Origin: Pycnopodia helianthoides
Lineage: Eukaryota > Echinodermata > Asteroidea > Forcipulatida > Asteriidae
DNA: 64,000 bases
Assembly (NCBI GenBank): GCA_032158295.1
Contig: CM063250.1
Coordinates: 2,859,501-2,923,500 of the forward strand
Reading direction: 5' to 3'
The notes below the pieces were generated by a model. It searched no databases and was not told where the DNA came from. It was given only the letters and a program-made list of their open reading frames with translations. Below, piece after piece: positions 12,501 through 27,500 of the stretch (its first letter is position 1; each line of letters opens with the position of its first letter). The translations under genes were made by a program, and so were the position numbers.

Positions 12501-15500
12501 CAACTATTTGCATAAAGGCACAGTCTTGGTACTTTCTAGCACACCCTGGTCATCATCACACACGTGCTGTAAACCCACGCATAATAGTAACAACAATAAT
12601 TATCTATTGATGGTAGCCATGCCACATGGGGCTGTTTTTCAATGGGCCATCATTAAAACAATTATTTAAATAGTACGTTGAACATTAATAGGCCAAAATT
12701 CATGAGATCCTGGTATAATTAAAATACAGTAAAAACAAAAAATAGTGAGGAGGTTAAAGGTAGCAATCTCATCATGCTTTTCCCAACAATCCAAGAATGA
12801 AATACCTACTTTTGGGCCCCAGGTAATTTTGCCCAGTTCACAGCAATTAGACAACCCCTTTAAGAACAGATGCTTCGTTTAATTAAATAGAAAGTAAATA
12901 AAACGGATTCCTTGGGTGAACACCAACTATTGTTGTCACCGTTTGAACATCTGGTGTTGAAAATTTGTACAAACATAGTAGAGACAAAAAGGTCTGGACT
13001 GTAGTTCTACTTCCACTTCAAAATTAATATTTTGAGAATATTAACACTATCAAAACTCTTCCTATTATACAAAAAAATTAATAAATACATGGCGTTTCAC
13101 AAAACCTTAAAACTGAACAAATTAACTTCTGATGAGCCATCCAAAACCCCTTTTAAAAGTGTTGCTGGTAGTGGCAGGGAATTCAATTTATAACAGTGGA
13201 CTACTAATCTGGTATTCACAAATATGTGGCAATACTAAACTGAGAATTTTTTAGAATGTTGTCCATTTTGTAAAGTCAGCGATCTTGTTGTGGCATGCCA
13301 TCCCTTTCAATTTGTGGGTCCATGGTCAGACCCTGCCCCCCTGAGAAGCAATACTCAACACAGGGAGTTCAATTATCAGTGGCCTTTACCCACTTATCAC
13401 CCCTTTTTTCTCTATGGAAGGTTCCACATGGACAAGTGGTTCCCTTATGGGTGACCAGGCAAACACCTGTTGCAAGGATTGGAACGTACCATTTTTCACG
13501 GGGGTTACCATTATTCACACACCAGTAATGAAGAACACAGTCGGGTGTCCTCACAAGGAATTAAATGTTGTCTTGAATCCACTTGTGTTATATCCAGTAT
13601 AACCAAATATGTACCAGCACATTGTGGATGCACAAAGTTAATGAACCATAATAGTTCAACTTAACCTACATTTGCCAAAACAAGTAAATGTGTAAACAGG
13701 TGTGTGGTTAACGCTGAAGATGTGTACAAGGCTGTACAACATTTTCAAGGAAAAAGAGGGGTCCCCCTCGGAAAGCCTGGATATATGCCAAAATTCCCCC
13801 TTCAAAAACATTTCCTTAGGAGTGCATCTACCAACATCGATTTGATGTTAAACTTCCAAATCGCTTGCGTCAACTGTTCATGCTCTTTTTGGATCAATAA
13901 TGTTAAAATGAAAGGTATACGTCATGAACTTCCCAGTTATAGATTATAGTTATAGCCTGTATACTAATAGTACGAGAAATATGACTGAATTTTGAGAAGT
14001 AGAAAGGAAGTCTCTTAAGTTGATGATAAAATGTGCTCATCCCCAAATCAACTTTAATCTTTTTCCCTTTCCAAATATTGATTTGGAACGGGACTTCTCA
14101 TTTCCACAACCAATTTATCATAATATTAAGAAGGGAATCAAGAGACAGAATACAATTAATTTGGCACGTAACCTCAAGACAGATCACGCTATGTAAACCT
14201 AAAGAACTCATTAACAGTTGTATATACTTTCTTTTCCATTTATTACCAAACCCAGCAGTCTCCCTGAACAGTGGTCCGCTGGCCAAATGCCAGTTAAAAC
14301 ACCAGTCAGAACTCTCTCCAAGTGGTCCTGCTGACTAGGTCAGTGTTGAAAAGTATCCCTGTTTCGTTTGAAATATGGACTTGTGAAAAAGCTAACGGAC
14401 TAGTGAAATGACAAGCTAACTGGTCCTGCTGGCAGCAGCACTAAAACAGTTAAGGGTTATCGCAAAATAAATTCTGACAATAGAGTTGACATGAAACAAC
14501 TTTTTTCTCAATACTTATTAACACATTCTTACAGTGACAGGTGTATAATACTCTATCACATGTACAATTTTTGAAAAATAAGTGAAACAAAAATCAAAAC
14601 AAATGTACTGCACCCAAGGTTCAGTTCTTATTATTTTGCGGAAATTTAGAGAAATCTCTCCTTCCATAGGCTTTTTGAAATGCACAATATACAAATAAAA
14701 CTAACAGTTAAGCAGATTTACATTGAAAGAAAGATCAACGGTAGTTGTTAGAGGTGTATATTCGTTCCAATCCTCCAGATACAAAGCAATGAATACAAAA
14801 TATTCTGTGAATTTTTTTTCCGAAAAGGGTGCACACTGCACTCCTGAGAAAAAGTTGTCTGATGTAAACTCTAATGCCAGAAATTTCAACGGTATTTTAA
14901 CCACGCTTCAATATTTTTTTCCCATGATCACACCAGGGACAATGCTGCACTGTCAGCATGTTGTTAACAAACGCTGAAGGTCATGTGATCCACCGAGGTC
15001 ACTGGGACAGCCAATAGGAAACCTCAGGAGGGAAATAGCATGACCTCAACTCAGCTGAGGTTGAGGGGGGGGGGCGGTGAATGTGCATTGTTATAATCAT
15101 ATGGTAGGTATTTCGTCTGACCTGACCACATGTTTAGATTTTTTTTTTTACTTGGGGAAAACAAGAAATACCATTGCCAGTGTGGAGCAGCAACTGTTTT
15201 TGTAATCAATGTTCACCATTCACAGCTTGGTTTTGAAAAGGAGGGCAAGTTGAATCAAGTTGGAATTGGAAATCTGTTACGAGTGCTTGATTACTACATG
15301 ACCTAGCACATCTAGTTTTAAGTGGTTGTCCCCCACCCCCTGTTACATTTTTATGTCCAGGCAAACCTTCCCTAATAATATACTCATCCGTGAAATAAAG
15401 AAACACATTGTGAAATTACTTTTGTTTTTTACAGCTATTGACTCATGTGTTTCAATGACACAATCACAGCAATCTTGCCCAGTTGATCTGAATGTGACCA

Positions 15501-18500
15501 ATTGAAGTAGGAAATGAGATCAATATGCATTGTGCTTTGCATAATTCATCAACCTGCAGAGTTCTTCGTGAATGCTTTAAAACTTGATGGAAGCAGTGGC
15601 CATTTGAAGTGCGCATAATTACGACACGGCCCATGCTCGGATAATCTAGTTCATTGTAAAACAGGGACTTGTAATTGTTCACACGCACATGATTTGAATC
15701 TGAATTGCATTCATCACTGCAAGTGCAGGGCTAAAACCTTCTCTGACATTTTGAGTAAGTGATCCAGCTTTTGAATTCTGGATGTAACGCGAGTCAGTGC
15801 TCTAAACATGTTTATAATCACGCCTCTGAAAATAGTGCCCAAGAAGTTTAAACAGAAAAGTAGTGTTCATAACAAACGTCATCACGGTCTGACCTTTACA
15901 ACTTTGATCTTCATTCACATTCCAGCAGTGATTCAATGTAAATTACATGCAAATGAGCTACATGCTCGCAATTAAATTTGCATAATTTGTAATACAACTT
16001 AAGAATAGTGAACATGAATAGCTCATGACTTGTTGCTCTTCTCAGAACTGACCACACATAGTGCAAACTTCATGCTGGCATTTGTAAACATGAAAATACC
16101 GAGTCTTACACAATCACATGATCCGAGATTGGTTCATAACTGAAATGACAAACAAGTACAATAGCATGGCGAATACAATCACCATTGTACTCACAGTGGA
16201 CTTGGGACTTTCTTGGGACAATGCTTTGATACTTTTAGTGTTATCACCATTAGCGATTAAAGTCCTCTTTCACAATCGACAAGGTAATCACTTGTTATAT
16301 GGATATTATACAAACAGTAGCTTAGAGCTTACGGGTCTTACAACTCTAACAACTCGGAACATGAAAAGCTTAGAAAATATGAAAGAATATAGGTGTTTTG
16401 GTTAGCGCCCTTACACTGATGTGTGTTACTGTACACTCAGTACTTTCCTGAGTCCTTTAAAAAAAATCCACAGGCATATCACTCGAGTGGGATTCGAACC
16501 AACGACCTTTGTCATGCTAGAGCAGATGTCTGACCACTAGACCATCGGGATAGCCCGGTGGCTAGATGCAATTTGAATCCTTATTTTAGCAGCGGGTACC
16601 ACAACGATTTAATAAGCGTTAATTTTTGTTGTTGTAGGCATTGGTAATGGGTTTCAAATCCTACATTATACAAGAGCAACTTGATGCAAAGTAGGTCCCA
16701 CTGACCAACATAACTTCGTACCATAAAGAATGAAGACTTTGCTATAAAAAGCCTTGCATTCATTAATCAAACTGTGTTTTATAAAAATACATTCTAAAAC
16801 AAGATTAGATCCTTTGTTTCAGTTAATATTTCCAGCGGCTAGCTTTTTTATGTTTCTTAAAAACAGAAAAACTTGGATGTAACGATCGACTCTTCTATTC
16901 AATTAACACCTTCAACTTATGTTCAAAATGTTTTACTAGTCAGATTTCTTTTTTTTTACGTTCAAATGTACCAACTGCCTCTGATTCAAGGAAGTAACAT
17001 TTCCGTGAACAGATGAAGAGAGCCAAATTTCCCAGTTGGGAAATAGTTCCGGGTATCAACATTAGCAATTACCATGATTTATTAACAACATGAAAAGCTT
17101 TGCCCAAAAATTAACCAGACAGTAGGCCTAAACACTTCTGTTTGAATTCTCCATTAAGTGCCAAGCTTGGCCTTATTTGCACACTTCATTAAAGTCAGGA
17201 TTTGAGTTTCAAATCAATAGTCTGTAGACCAGGGGGGAATACAGAGCACTTGTGTTGTCGTATATATGGATTGTAAAAAGCCGGTAGTACTAGAAGTGAG
17301 GTACATTTTGCCAATTGTGCATCAAATCTTCTGCTTGTAATCTTTTCAGAGTTGAAGGTTTGGACTTGATAACCTCATCCTTAAAACTCAACCCATCGAT
17401 AGTAAAATATTGTAAAACCACTTTCGCTTGGGGGGGGGGGGGTACCGATAAAGCAAGGTGCTATTCCTCCTCGCTCGGACAGGACCCCTTCAACCATGGA
17501 AGCCACCCCTCCATGCCTCACACAATCCATTCTATAGCACATTCCATCTGATAACAGGTTCAAGAAGGGTCAGGCAGTGCATAGACAGGGCCCCAGCAAA
17601 TATCTCTTGACAACCATGTCCCAGGAGTCAACTCAGACCCCACCCATTCTGGGAGATTCCAGGGCGATTTAAACCAGGGAGGGGATAAGCAACCCCTCTG
17701 AGCTAAAGATGCGCAAACAATCTCAAGAGGTTACCTTTGGTTGTGTATTATGAGGGGATTAAACTGGGCAGACAATAGACTGTGAAAGCCCAGGGCCATT
17801 TCTTCATCACCAACACAGCAACCACCAAGAATCAGTCAACTGGGGAAGCCATGGTATGCGCCCATAGAAATGGGAGTGGCAGAGTTTATACTACAATAAT
17901 ATGCATAAATCACAACAATCTCCAAGCCAACACCCTTTTAAAACACTCTGGTGTTTTCTCTTTGTGTATTCTACACAACAAATGTGCGTGTTGAGTTTTA
18001 ACTTTGTGTTCCCAAAAGCTCACCAGCCCGGTAAATGTTGACGTTTTGGTTTTTTTCCATTTTCATACGAATTTTGTTCCCATGAATTGTTTTCAAGGTA
18101 AGAAATTAAGGTAGGGCAAGGTCTACACTGAGGTGTATTTAGACTGTCTAATCAATAAATAAATGATATAACTCTATCAATATAGGCCCCTACAAACTTA
18201 TTCAGTTATTTTTAAAGGTAAAAGAGGCAATAAATAATTAACTGTTTTTAACCTATTTGTTTACAATGATCAAGATAAGAATTCACCTATCTCTCAAGTA
18301 AAAACAAAAATCATCGTGGAATTTGTTAACAACCTAAGGTTGACTTCCACTCCAGTGCAATCCCTAAAAGGAAATAATTTCGCAAGGGCTTCGAAGGGCT
18401 TGTTCTTTTTAATAAACAAGGTAGATGTCACCTATCTGGTTTCAAACTCCAAAACCACCCAAGGTTGTAAACCAAATCAACCCCCTGGAACATTCCAACT

Positions 18501-21500
18501 TTGATATTTACCAAAAGATTAAACTTTACTTGCACCCAGGGTCACTCTTGACAGATAAGAGTTGTGGGGGTGGGTTAGATGGGGCGAGGGACAGCCACAA
18601 CAAAATCAGAAGGGAAAAGGAATGCTCAAAATGAGCAAAGACAGTTCCCAGAAATTCATCAATGGTCTAGTTCAATAGTAGGCCCACCAGATGACAAGCA
18701 AGTTTTCACAGACTAGAAATCTTCTCTAGTCTCGTTGTTGTCTACACCCTATGTTCCTCTTCTTCAGTAAAAACCATAACCACTCAGTTTCATTAAGGCC
18801 AAGTAAAAAATTAAAAAACGGGTGATTGTCCTGATTTTTTCAAAAAGAGGAGGAAAGAGACAGTCTAAAAATTTGCTGGCTTCAAAGAATTTGGTCTTAA
18901 ATATGAAGCAAAACTATGTGCCAAGATGAAGCAAAACTATGTGAAAAAAATAAATGTAGTCTTTGTGGGAAGAAAAAATGGGGGGGGGAGGATGCGGCTT
19001 TAAAAAAACGATGCGGGACAGGACGAATAACTGATATTTTTTGTACTTGGCCCAACCACTAGGCACCATTTAAACACTAGTGCTTCAATGACAACAGTGT
19101 GGTCTCCATTCAACCACTGCTCTGTGAGACAACCATGGATGCTCTGGCAGACAGTTAAGAATTACTGCTTTCATACTGTATTGATTTTCCCACACACAAC
19201 AGTTAAGTTGCATTCATCAGGACTCTTCCCAAAACCACAATGTCCATTCATGGTCCATTCAACACCCCAACAGTCTGACCCAGCTCCTCACTTCCCAAAC
19301 TGAGATACAGACCATAAGAAGTGGAGGCAAATCACTGCCTCTATTGGTGCTCCTCATTTAGACTCCATTCAGGTTTATAGCAGACCTTATCCAGGCTATG
19401 GGTTTTGAGGCATTGCATGGTGAGGTAATATATACTTATCCAGGCTCTTATTGATTTTTCTAACTCTGATGGGTTTTCTAATCTAGACCCACTTTTTAAC
19501 TTGACCCATTCACCAACAACCCTTTTCACTTCCATGGCACCCTATGGAACGAAAGCTTTTGATTGGGTATTAAAATCACTGTTTTAATCCCTGAAAACAA
19601 CAGTCCTGCCTAATCCTGAAAGTGAAAGCCCTCAACACACCATCCTAATCAACTCCATCCTGACTCCTCCAGCAAAAAGATTTTCACAAGTATGTGCGGA
19701 AGCTAAAAGCTAAACGAAACATCACGTACTGTTATCTGTAACAAGTCCTTCAACCACCCTGGCATTTTTCTTACATACTTGGCAACATTTTCACAGCACT
19801 GAAACCGAGAAGGCATAGTTGTAATGCTTTTAAAATATTCAAGAAACATACACAGCTCCTATCCTGACCAGCATTAATTGTGACCCCCAGCAGATACTCA
19901 AGAGGGGTGGTTTTGGGTTTCTGCCACCCCAATTCACTTCCCAGAAACATTGTTTACAATGGAAACCAAACAGTGAGCACTTTTCCTTAAGCTCAAGTAT
20001 AACGTGTTTTTGTCCAAACTGCATCTCCATCTGTTTTTTAGATGCCGTTTTGAACGTGGACACCATCGCTTTAACCAAAGTTCATGCTTTAACAAGCAAT
20101 GTCCGTGAGCCATTTTGACAACCTATGCGTGTGTTATTTTAAAAAGTACAGCTAAAAATGGTTCCCTTTATAAAATGGCAATCTCAATTAACTGGGAATC
20201 TTTACACTAGGAATCAATAATAGGACCACCTCAGTTGTGATGACAAAAAAATGAAAAGCCACACTAATTAACATATCAGTTGCCATGGTAACTCAACCAA
20301 GCCAGGAAATTAGCTTTACCAGGGGGAAAGGCACTCCATACAGACATGCATGCAGAAGACAACAGAGTGACGAACAACAGCCAGTGCCCGAGTTCCATGT
20401 AAATTGTTTTTTAAGTCAATTGCAAATAATAAACCTGTTCCAGTAACTCAACCACGTAGTAGATGATGCTTTCGATCAGGCACAGCAGTCAAACTTATGC
20501 ACAATTCATGTTCACACATCCCATACACGCACATGTAGCGAATGACTTTGTCACCTAAATGCTGTTCCATTCAATTGAGAGTCAATTAAGCATGGTCTCT
20601 TTGCATCTCAACTGCCTACACACTCCACCCTAAAGTTTCCTCAATCTCTGAAAAACGGATCCACTTTTCATACGTGTAGTGTTTAATTTATGTTAATGGT
20701 TTTTACATTCCTGTTATGGAAATTTAGAAAGGTCTGCCCTCATAACTATGGTGTGCCCTCCTAACTGTTCAACAGATGAATCCGAGATCAAAATGATATT
20801 TTCACTCTTACCCATCTCAGATATGTAAAAAATATCTAATTATACAAAACGAGTTTCAGAATGACGATCGAGTTTGATTGTTACCATACGCACATGTTCT
20901 GGTGTTTGCACCTTTCGATAATCGGGTCTTTTGTCTCCACCGTTTTTTTTGTATGCCCCGGGGATTTGGTTTGGGGGCCAAACACATGTTGGTTACTGGG
21001 TACTTATACGTCATTACTCTTTAAACACCATCTCCAGCTGGCGGCAGCAGTGTTACAAATGACGCAAGAGACAATTTGTGTTTGTAATCAATAGAATGGA
21101 ACAATGCTAAACCAAACACCGACCCGACCAGCTGGACCACTGTGGAGTGTGCTCAAACAGAATATTGAAATTCCCTGTAACCCACGTGCATTCGTTAAGG
21201 AAATAAGGAAATTCTGTATAAATAACACTTGTGATCCGACTAAATAGCACATTGTACAGAAATCATGTTTTAAAATTGGTTATTTGTTTTATTGAAAAGG
21301 AAAGTTAGTTTTCCCTAATCTTAAGTTAATTATTCACTCAATGTGTATTTTAACTGACACTGTAAAATTAGATGTTTGTACTAGTAGTTAAAATTTCAAA
21401 CTTGCATTCTATATGGACTTGGTACAACAGGTAGTATTATTGCTGTTATCATTTTCAGCAATGTAACTGAGAGACAAACAGACCAAGCGTTAAATTCAAT

Positions 21501-24500
21501 TTGCAAAAAGCACAACCCAGGGCAATGAATTGGTCACACCATAATTAGTGTGTCTGACCTCTGAACCCTCCTTTAATTTCAAGTACATAGGGAAGTTTAC
21601 TTAATTTGAGTACTACATGTACATGAACACGTACAATGTTGTACCTCAGAAACAAAAAAAAGTAAAGGAAATATTTTGAAAAATTCAAACAAAATTTTCG
21701 TCTCGACATCCATTGCTTGGTTCAAAGTCTACTCAAACCTGCTCACAAATTCTCATCACTCTTTAATTTCCACTTCCTACCGAGAAACATTGAAACAGAC
21801 AGGGTCCAAGTAGAATCAGACATGTATGGTCTACAACCACATGCGAGGACTGTCTAGACAAAATGGCATTAATATGTTAAACAATTCAAGTTCCAGTTTC
21901 AGTTGGAACAGTCTGAACTAGACACCAGGGACTCCACACCTCATAAGTGTCGGCCACACATATGTTCTCTTCCTAAAGTTTTCAACGAATTTCAACCTTG
22001 CATTCAAAAACATTTCCAAAGTGTTGATGTTAAATATTTCACTAAAAATTTCAATCTGTAGTACATCGCCCCAACATTTTCGTTTTTAATTTTGGAAATA
22101 TAATCATGAAGTGGTTGAATCACAGAATCTACAATAAACATATATCCCCCATTCTCCGTTTTTTCTCCCCAGTGCCCTAATGCAACAATTTTTTGAAATT
22201 ATTGAAGCAAATAAAAAAATAGAAAAGAATGAACGACAAAGTTTGAAGGAAAAAAAACCCAAACAGATTGTACATTAGTAGTAGTACTATAAACAACAAC
22301 ATTTATAAGATCAAAAAGAAATCTATAAACAAGCCAAGATATCAGCATGTTTCTTGTGAATAAACTTTCAACAAAAAGGTCAGCGGTCTTTAGACTACAG
22401 CTAGGTAGAATCAGTGTTCTTAATCTTAATCTAAGGCAAGGTTAAATTGAGGTGACTTTTTTTCTTGCTCTAGACATGGTGGTTTAGTCATCAAAACAAC
22501 CCTTCGGTTCCCACCCAAATGGGATCTCCCGGTCAAGCTGGCTGCTTGGAGGGACACAAACCAATGGGAGATCTACCCTCGGTTTTGGTTTCATTCACAG
22601 GGTTCACAACTTCAGTAATTTGTTAATTCATCCATTATGACCTGCTGTGATGTCAAGGAAAAAACTTTTACTTGCGCTGATTTAAAGGTATTGTACACTT
22701 TTAACAGCTCAAAATCAGTGTCCACATTTTGTGTGATTAAACGTATGCATGAACAAACAAACCTGTGAAAGTTTGAGCTCAATTGGTCATCGAGGTCACG
22801 AGAAAATAGTGAAAAGAGATCTTATGTGTTTTCTGTTTTATCAAATTATCGCGCGCGAAAATTACTATTGTTTTACTCGTTTCTCAGAAACGATAGCATT
22901 TTAGGCAGAAATATTTTAAGGAACCCTTTCTACCATTACTTTCTTTAAATCATGTAAGTTATGTGTGAATCTGTGAACATTTTGTTTTTCGATCTTACCA
23001 ATAGTGTACAGGGCCTTTAAATAAAAATTCTCACACACATTTACCATAGGAAGAAAAGAAAAAAATTTCACTGGAAATTTTTAAAAGTACAATGCACAAT
23101 ATACAAGTAGGTCTGATCCAAAAGTACTTAACTTCAACCCTGATGCACTTTGTTCTTGCTAGCACAAAGACATTTTCTGTTGTTCTCTTTTTTTTTTTTT
23201 CAAAGGGCACCTCTGTAAGGGAATTTTAAGTTTATAAAGGGGGGCACCATAGAGCCATTTAACTTCTTTGCCTCTGTAGTGTAAAGCATAAGGCCTGTAA
23301 CATGCAGCACACATACGTTTTTTTAAAACTTCAAATCACATTTCATCTAGTCTCGAGTCAGACTGTTTGTTGAAACTGAATCAAGTGTGACCTTTACTGA
23401 CCCACCCAAATATCACCATGTAACAAATTTATGCACTCAATCGAGGTCGGCTATTATTTGGGTAAACCTCTAGAAATTTCCACGGCATCGTTCATGCTGA
23501 CATCCACAGTTTGCCGTTCATCCTGTCTGGGTCAAAGCAACTGACACAGGATGACGAAACCACCATCTGAGATTTCAGTCGGTTTGATTTCTCAAGGTGT
23601 AGCACATCAAGCAGTGTAACCTCCAACAGTAAGGCCTCCCGACCCCGCGACCCGGGATCCTTGACCCCCAAGCTGGAATCTGATTAGCTTGCAGAAAGCC
23701 AACATTTGGTAGCAGCAGTAAACCCTTGCTAGAAGTTTCGGGCTGAGCTGTCAAAAACCACAGCTCTCATTTCACCCTCACAACATTTTACCTCATTATT
23801 TTCACACATATGGTGTCCATGAGTATTTTAAAATACTTAATATAAGAAACTTTATAATATGATTAAGTTTTTGACAATAAGTGAAAAAAGGAAAGAAACG
23901 ATGGTCTATTTGAATGAAAATTTGCAGCAGTTCCATTCTTAAATTTAAGCTCAGATGGAGGGGGGCTGTAATTTGTTATGTACAATGATACAATTTAAAA
24001 TGCATCACAACCCAAACATATGAAATTTTCTGAGATTGCAAGATGTAATATCGACACCTTGTGATTTTTCAATAACAATTTCAGTGGTTAGTTTCACCGC
24101 TCTACGTTTTCACAGATCTACAAAGTCTGAATATAATGGTTCTTTTCTGAACGCACTTGTCATACAAAACAGAACATATGTTACTTATTAATCAGTACTC
24201 AGCACATACCAGCATGGTCTTGAAAAACGTAACCCCCGTCAATTCTATATGACATTGCACCCCAAGTGCAACCCTTTCAAAACAGGAAATGAAAGCAACT
24301 GCAAGTACCGAATGTAAATCATTTGAAACCCAAATATGAACAAAAATAGTAGACAGCCCACATAATGAATGAGGCAATTTGGTGAATTGGTAACGCAAGA
24401 ATAGAAATACACTATATCATCGTTACTTGCAAACAATGTACACATGTGATTCCCAGAATCCTTCGGCAGCGGACTCTGTCTACAATGTATTGAGTAGCCT

Positions 24501-27500
24501 ATAGTTCGTTCAAGATGAGGTTTTGATGAAACCAAAAGGTTCATATCAATAGACTCAACATTGCAACAAGCTGTTTGCAACATTGCTGCCATGTCACAGC
24601 CTCTGTTTATACATAACTTGTAAGGTATCTTGGCCCATTAGGGTTTGCACTGGTTCTTTTTTTTTTTTAGTGAATGGCCAGCAGGGCCAGTTAGCTTGTC
24701 ATTTCACTTGTCCATCACCTTTTTCACTGGTTCATATTTCAAAAGAAATACAGATGGGAAAGCTTCTCAACACTGAACTAGCCAGCCGGACCACTTGGGA
24801 GTAAATTTTGACTGGTCCTCTTGTGTTTTAGCTAGCGTTTGGCCAGCAGACCACTGGTAAGGGAAAACGCTGCCCATCCCCCTTCAGAAAGAGAATTCTC
24901 CAACGACCTTGCTGCCAGACATTTTGCTGAGTACAAGTGCTCTCATGCAGAATAAGAAGCCCATTAAATAGGGTGTGGAATAGAAACTTGGTCCTATTCA
25001 TACCAAACAATCGCACTCAGTGGACTACCCACTCAATAGGAACCATACAAACTATGACATAATGATCAGGTGATGCACCCTTCATGGCTTGGGGGTGGGG
25101 GAAGATTCTGAACACAGACTGGTACAAATCTGACAAGAATATTTAAGTGGTAACCACCATTTTTAGGGTATTTGTAGGTTAATTTAAAGGATTTAAAATG
25201 TGGAATAGGAACAAGTTTCTGTTTCCTATTTGACTTTTAGAGCTTGAAGTGTACATTATGCACACAATTTATACAGATTAGATTCAAATGCATTTAGATT
25301 CAAATGCAAAATCACAACTTGTAGTCGTTAAAGTTTTGTGTCATTTGAATATTCAAGCTAAGAACATGGTAAATAAACTATGAAATATTGAAACAAAAGG
25401 TCCAAAAATTGCAAGTTGACATTTAAAATGTAAGCTGATGTGCGTGAATAATTTCCCCAGAGTAAGTTATAATCTAACCAGAGTTATTATATGCATCACT
25501 GGCTGGGAGAATCATAGGCAATCAGTTTTATACAACAGTGTATGGACTACAGAACAAATAAATAGAACAAGTTGCTGTTATTGATAAATTTGTCATCTTA
25601 ACTTCAAGTGGAATGATACTACATGCATACAGCGGATACTGCTAGTTAACTTGCCGAGGATTAGCATGCGATTAAATACCATAAAACTGCAGCTTTTAAA
25701 CCCACATCCTGTCATTCATAACAAACTGCTCCAGTTCTATTAGGTAGTTTCCTGGAGAAGCGTTTCTTATACTAAACATGGTACTTAGCGCATGGGAAAC
25801 AAAGGTATTGGTTATCTGATGTCACACGTTACATAAATTATCACTCTATGACTCTAGCCCTGACAGACTAGGCAGTTTGGCTAGGGTGTAGCCTAAAAAC
25901 CCTCCAAATCCTCTTCTCCGACTTTGATTGGGATGCCTCACCCTGTGAAAAGCAGTTGTTTTATGGGCCTACCGGTCCCACTCCTTTTGAACCATTTACT
26001 TTGGCAATTGCAAATTGTAGAAGGATTTGGGACTGAAGATTTTGTGAAATATAAACACTAGTACAGATCAAATAATTACTACATAGACATCGTGAGAACA
26101 TTACTGTTAAAGTCATGCAAGAAAAAAACTTTTTTTTAAACCAACGATGAATTTATATAAATCACAATGCCAAAAACTACAGCGTATGAAGAATATAAGC
26201 ATTATCAAAATGAAAATGTTCTCTCTTTCCTAAATATTCATAGCAAGTTCCAATATGCTTTACTTGATAGCAATATTGATCAATTGAACAAGCAGTCCTT
26301 CTACTCCAGTCACTTTATTCAAGCTGCATGCCTTGACCGAAATACACTGAATTGAAACAGGAAGTCAACCAGAAACCAGTGCCAAAATCTTTGTTTAAAA
26401 ATTCACGCACAACAATGAACGGAAATAGTTTGAAAGTATTTGGGTTGGGGAGTTTACCATCCGATTGAAAAAAGCTCCTGATTCAGAATCTAGCGAACAC
26501 CTTTGACGCTTTTACTACGGCTAGCCATGCATGCAAGGAGAGCCTTCAATTCAACAAGTGCTATTGAAAACCAAAGTTCCCATAGATACAATGAGTAGGT
26601 CGGGTTTACTGGTAAAATGAAGTGGGCGTAGGCCTGCATGGTGTGTACCATGCTGCATGGCTCTATAGAACTAGAATAAACAACACACATGCAACAATGT
26701 TTGCTGTACCGGTGAGTGACATCATGTTGTATATATTCAAAAAAGTATGATGGATTCTGAATCCCTTTTAAGCTAATTGCATGATGACAGATCAATTTCA
26801 GTTTCAGTCTACAGTAACAAATAAATCATGAAATGTAATTTCACTAATGCTGAGAGGAAGCCTAATATATGATCTTTCATTTATGACTATTTAATTACTA
26901 TAATAAATTGTAACTTTTCTGGATTATTAATATATGTCCATGCCAATCCAGAGTTATGATGAAACATACAGTTATAGCTCCACAGTATCGCTAGTCTCGT
27001 TTGAAGTCTGGCCAGATATAAATAGTCAGATATTATTTGGTAATTGGTTTGAGATAAAATACAAGGAAGAACTTCCATAGATAAACAAAACATCTACATC
27101 TGTGACCATGAAGGGGAAACACCACATAATTGTTGCCTCATTTGTTTTTGATAGTCAAGAATATTCCGTTTCATTTCTAAGATCTTTCGTCAGCTTATTA
27201 AAATAGTTGTCACATCATGGAGGGAGAAAATGTAGGAAGAACTCATATCAAATTTGTTGTGACATCATCTTCTTTTTTTTATTTCACAATCTCACATTCA
27301 ACAATGCTAGAAATTAATGGAGTTATTGACTTGTTACTGTTGAAACTTATTTTGATTTGGTTTTTAGCTTTAGCTGTATCTGCAACGGTGTAGTTTACTG
27401 ATATTTCCTTATTCATAATTACATTTCAGACGAATGTTATTTGCAATATGTTTAATAAATTTGAACATTAGTTTTAATTTCCTCCGCATGTACGTACTTG

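Noticed and set aside
16479..16560. Possible tRNA-Glu-like gene on the minus strand
   Set aside because: The acceptor stem ends do not pair; better explained as a SINE head.
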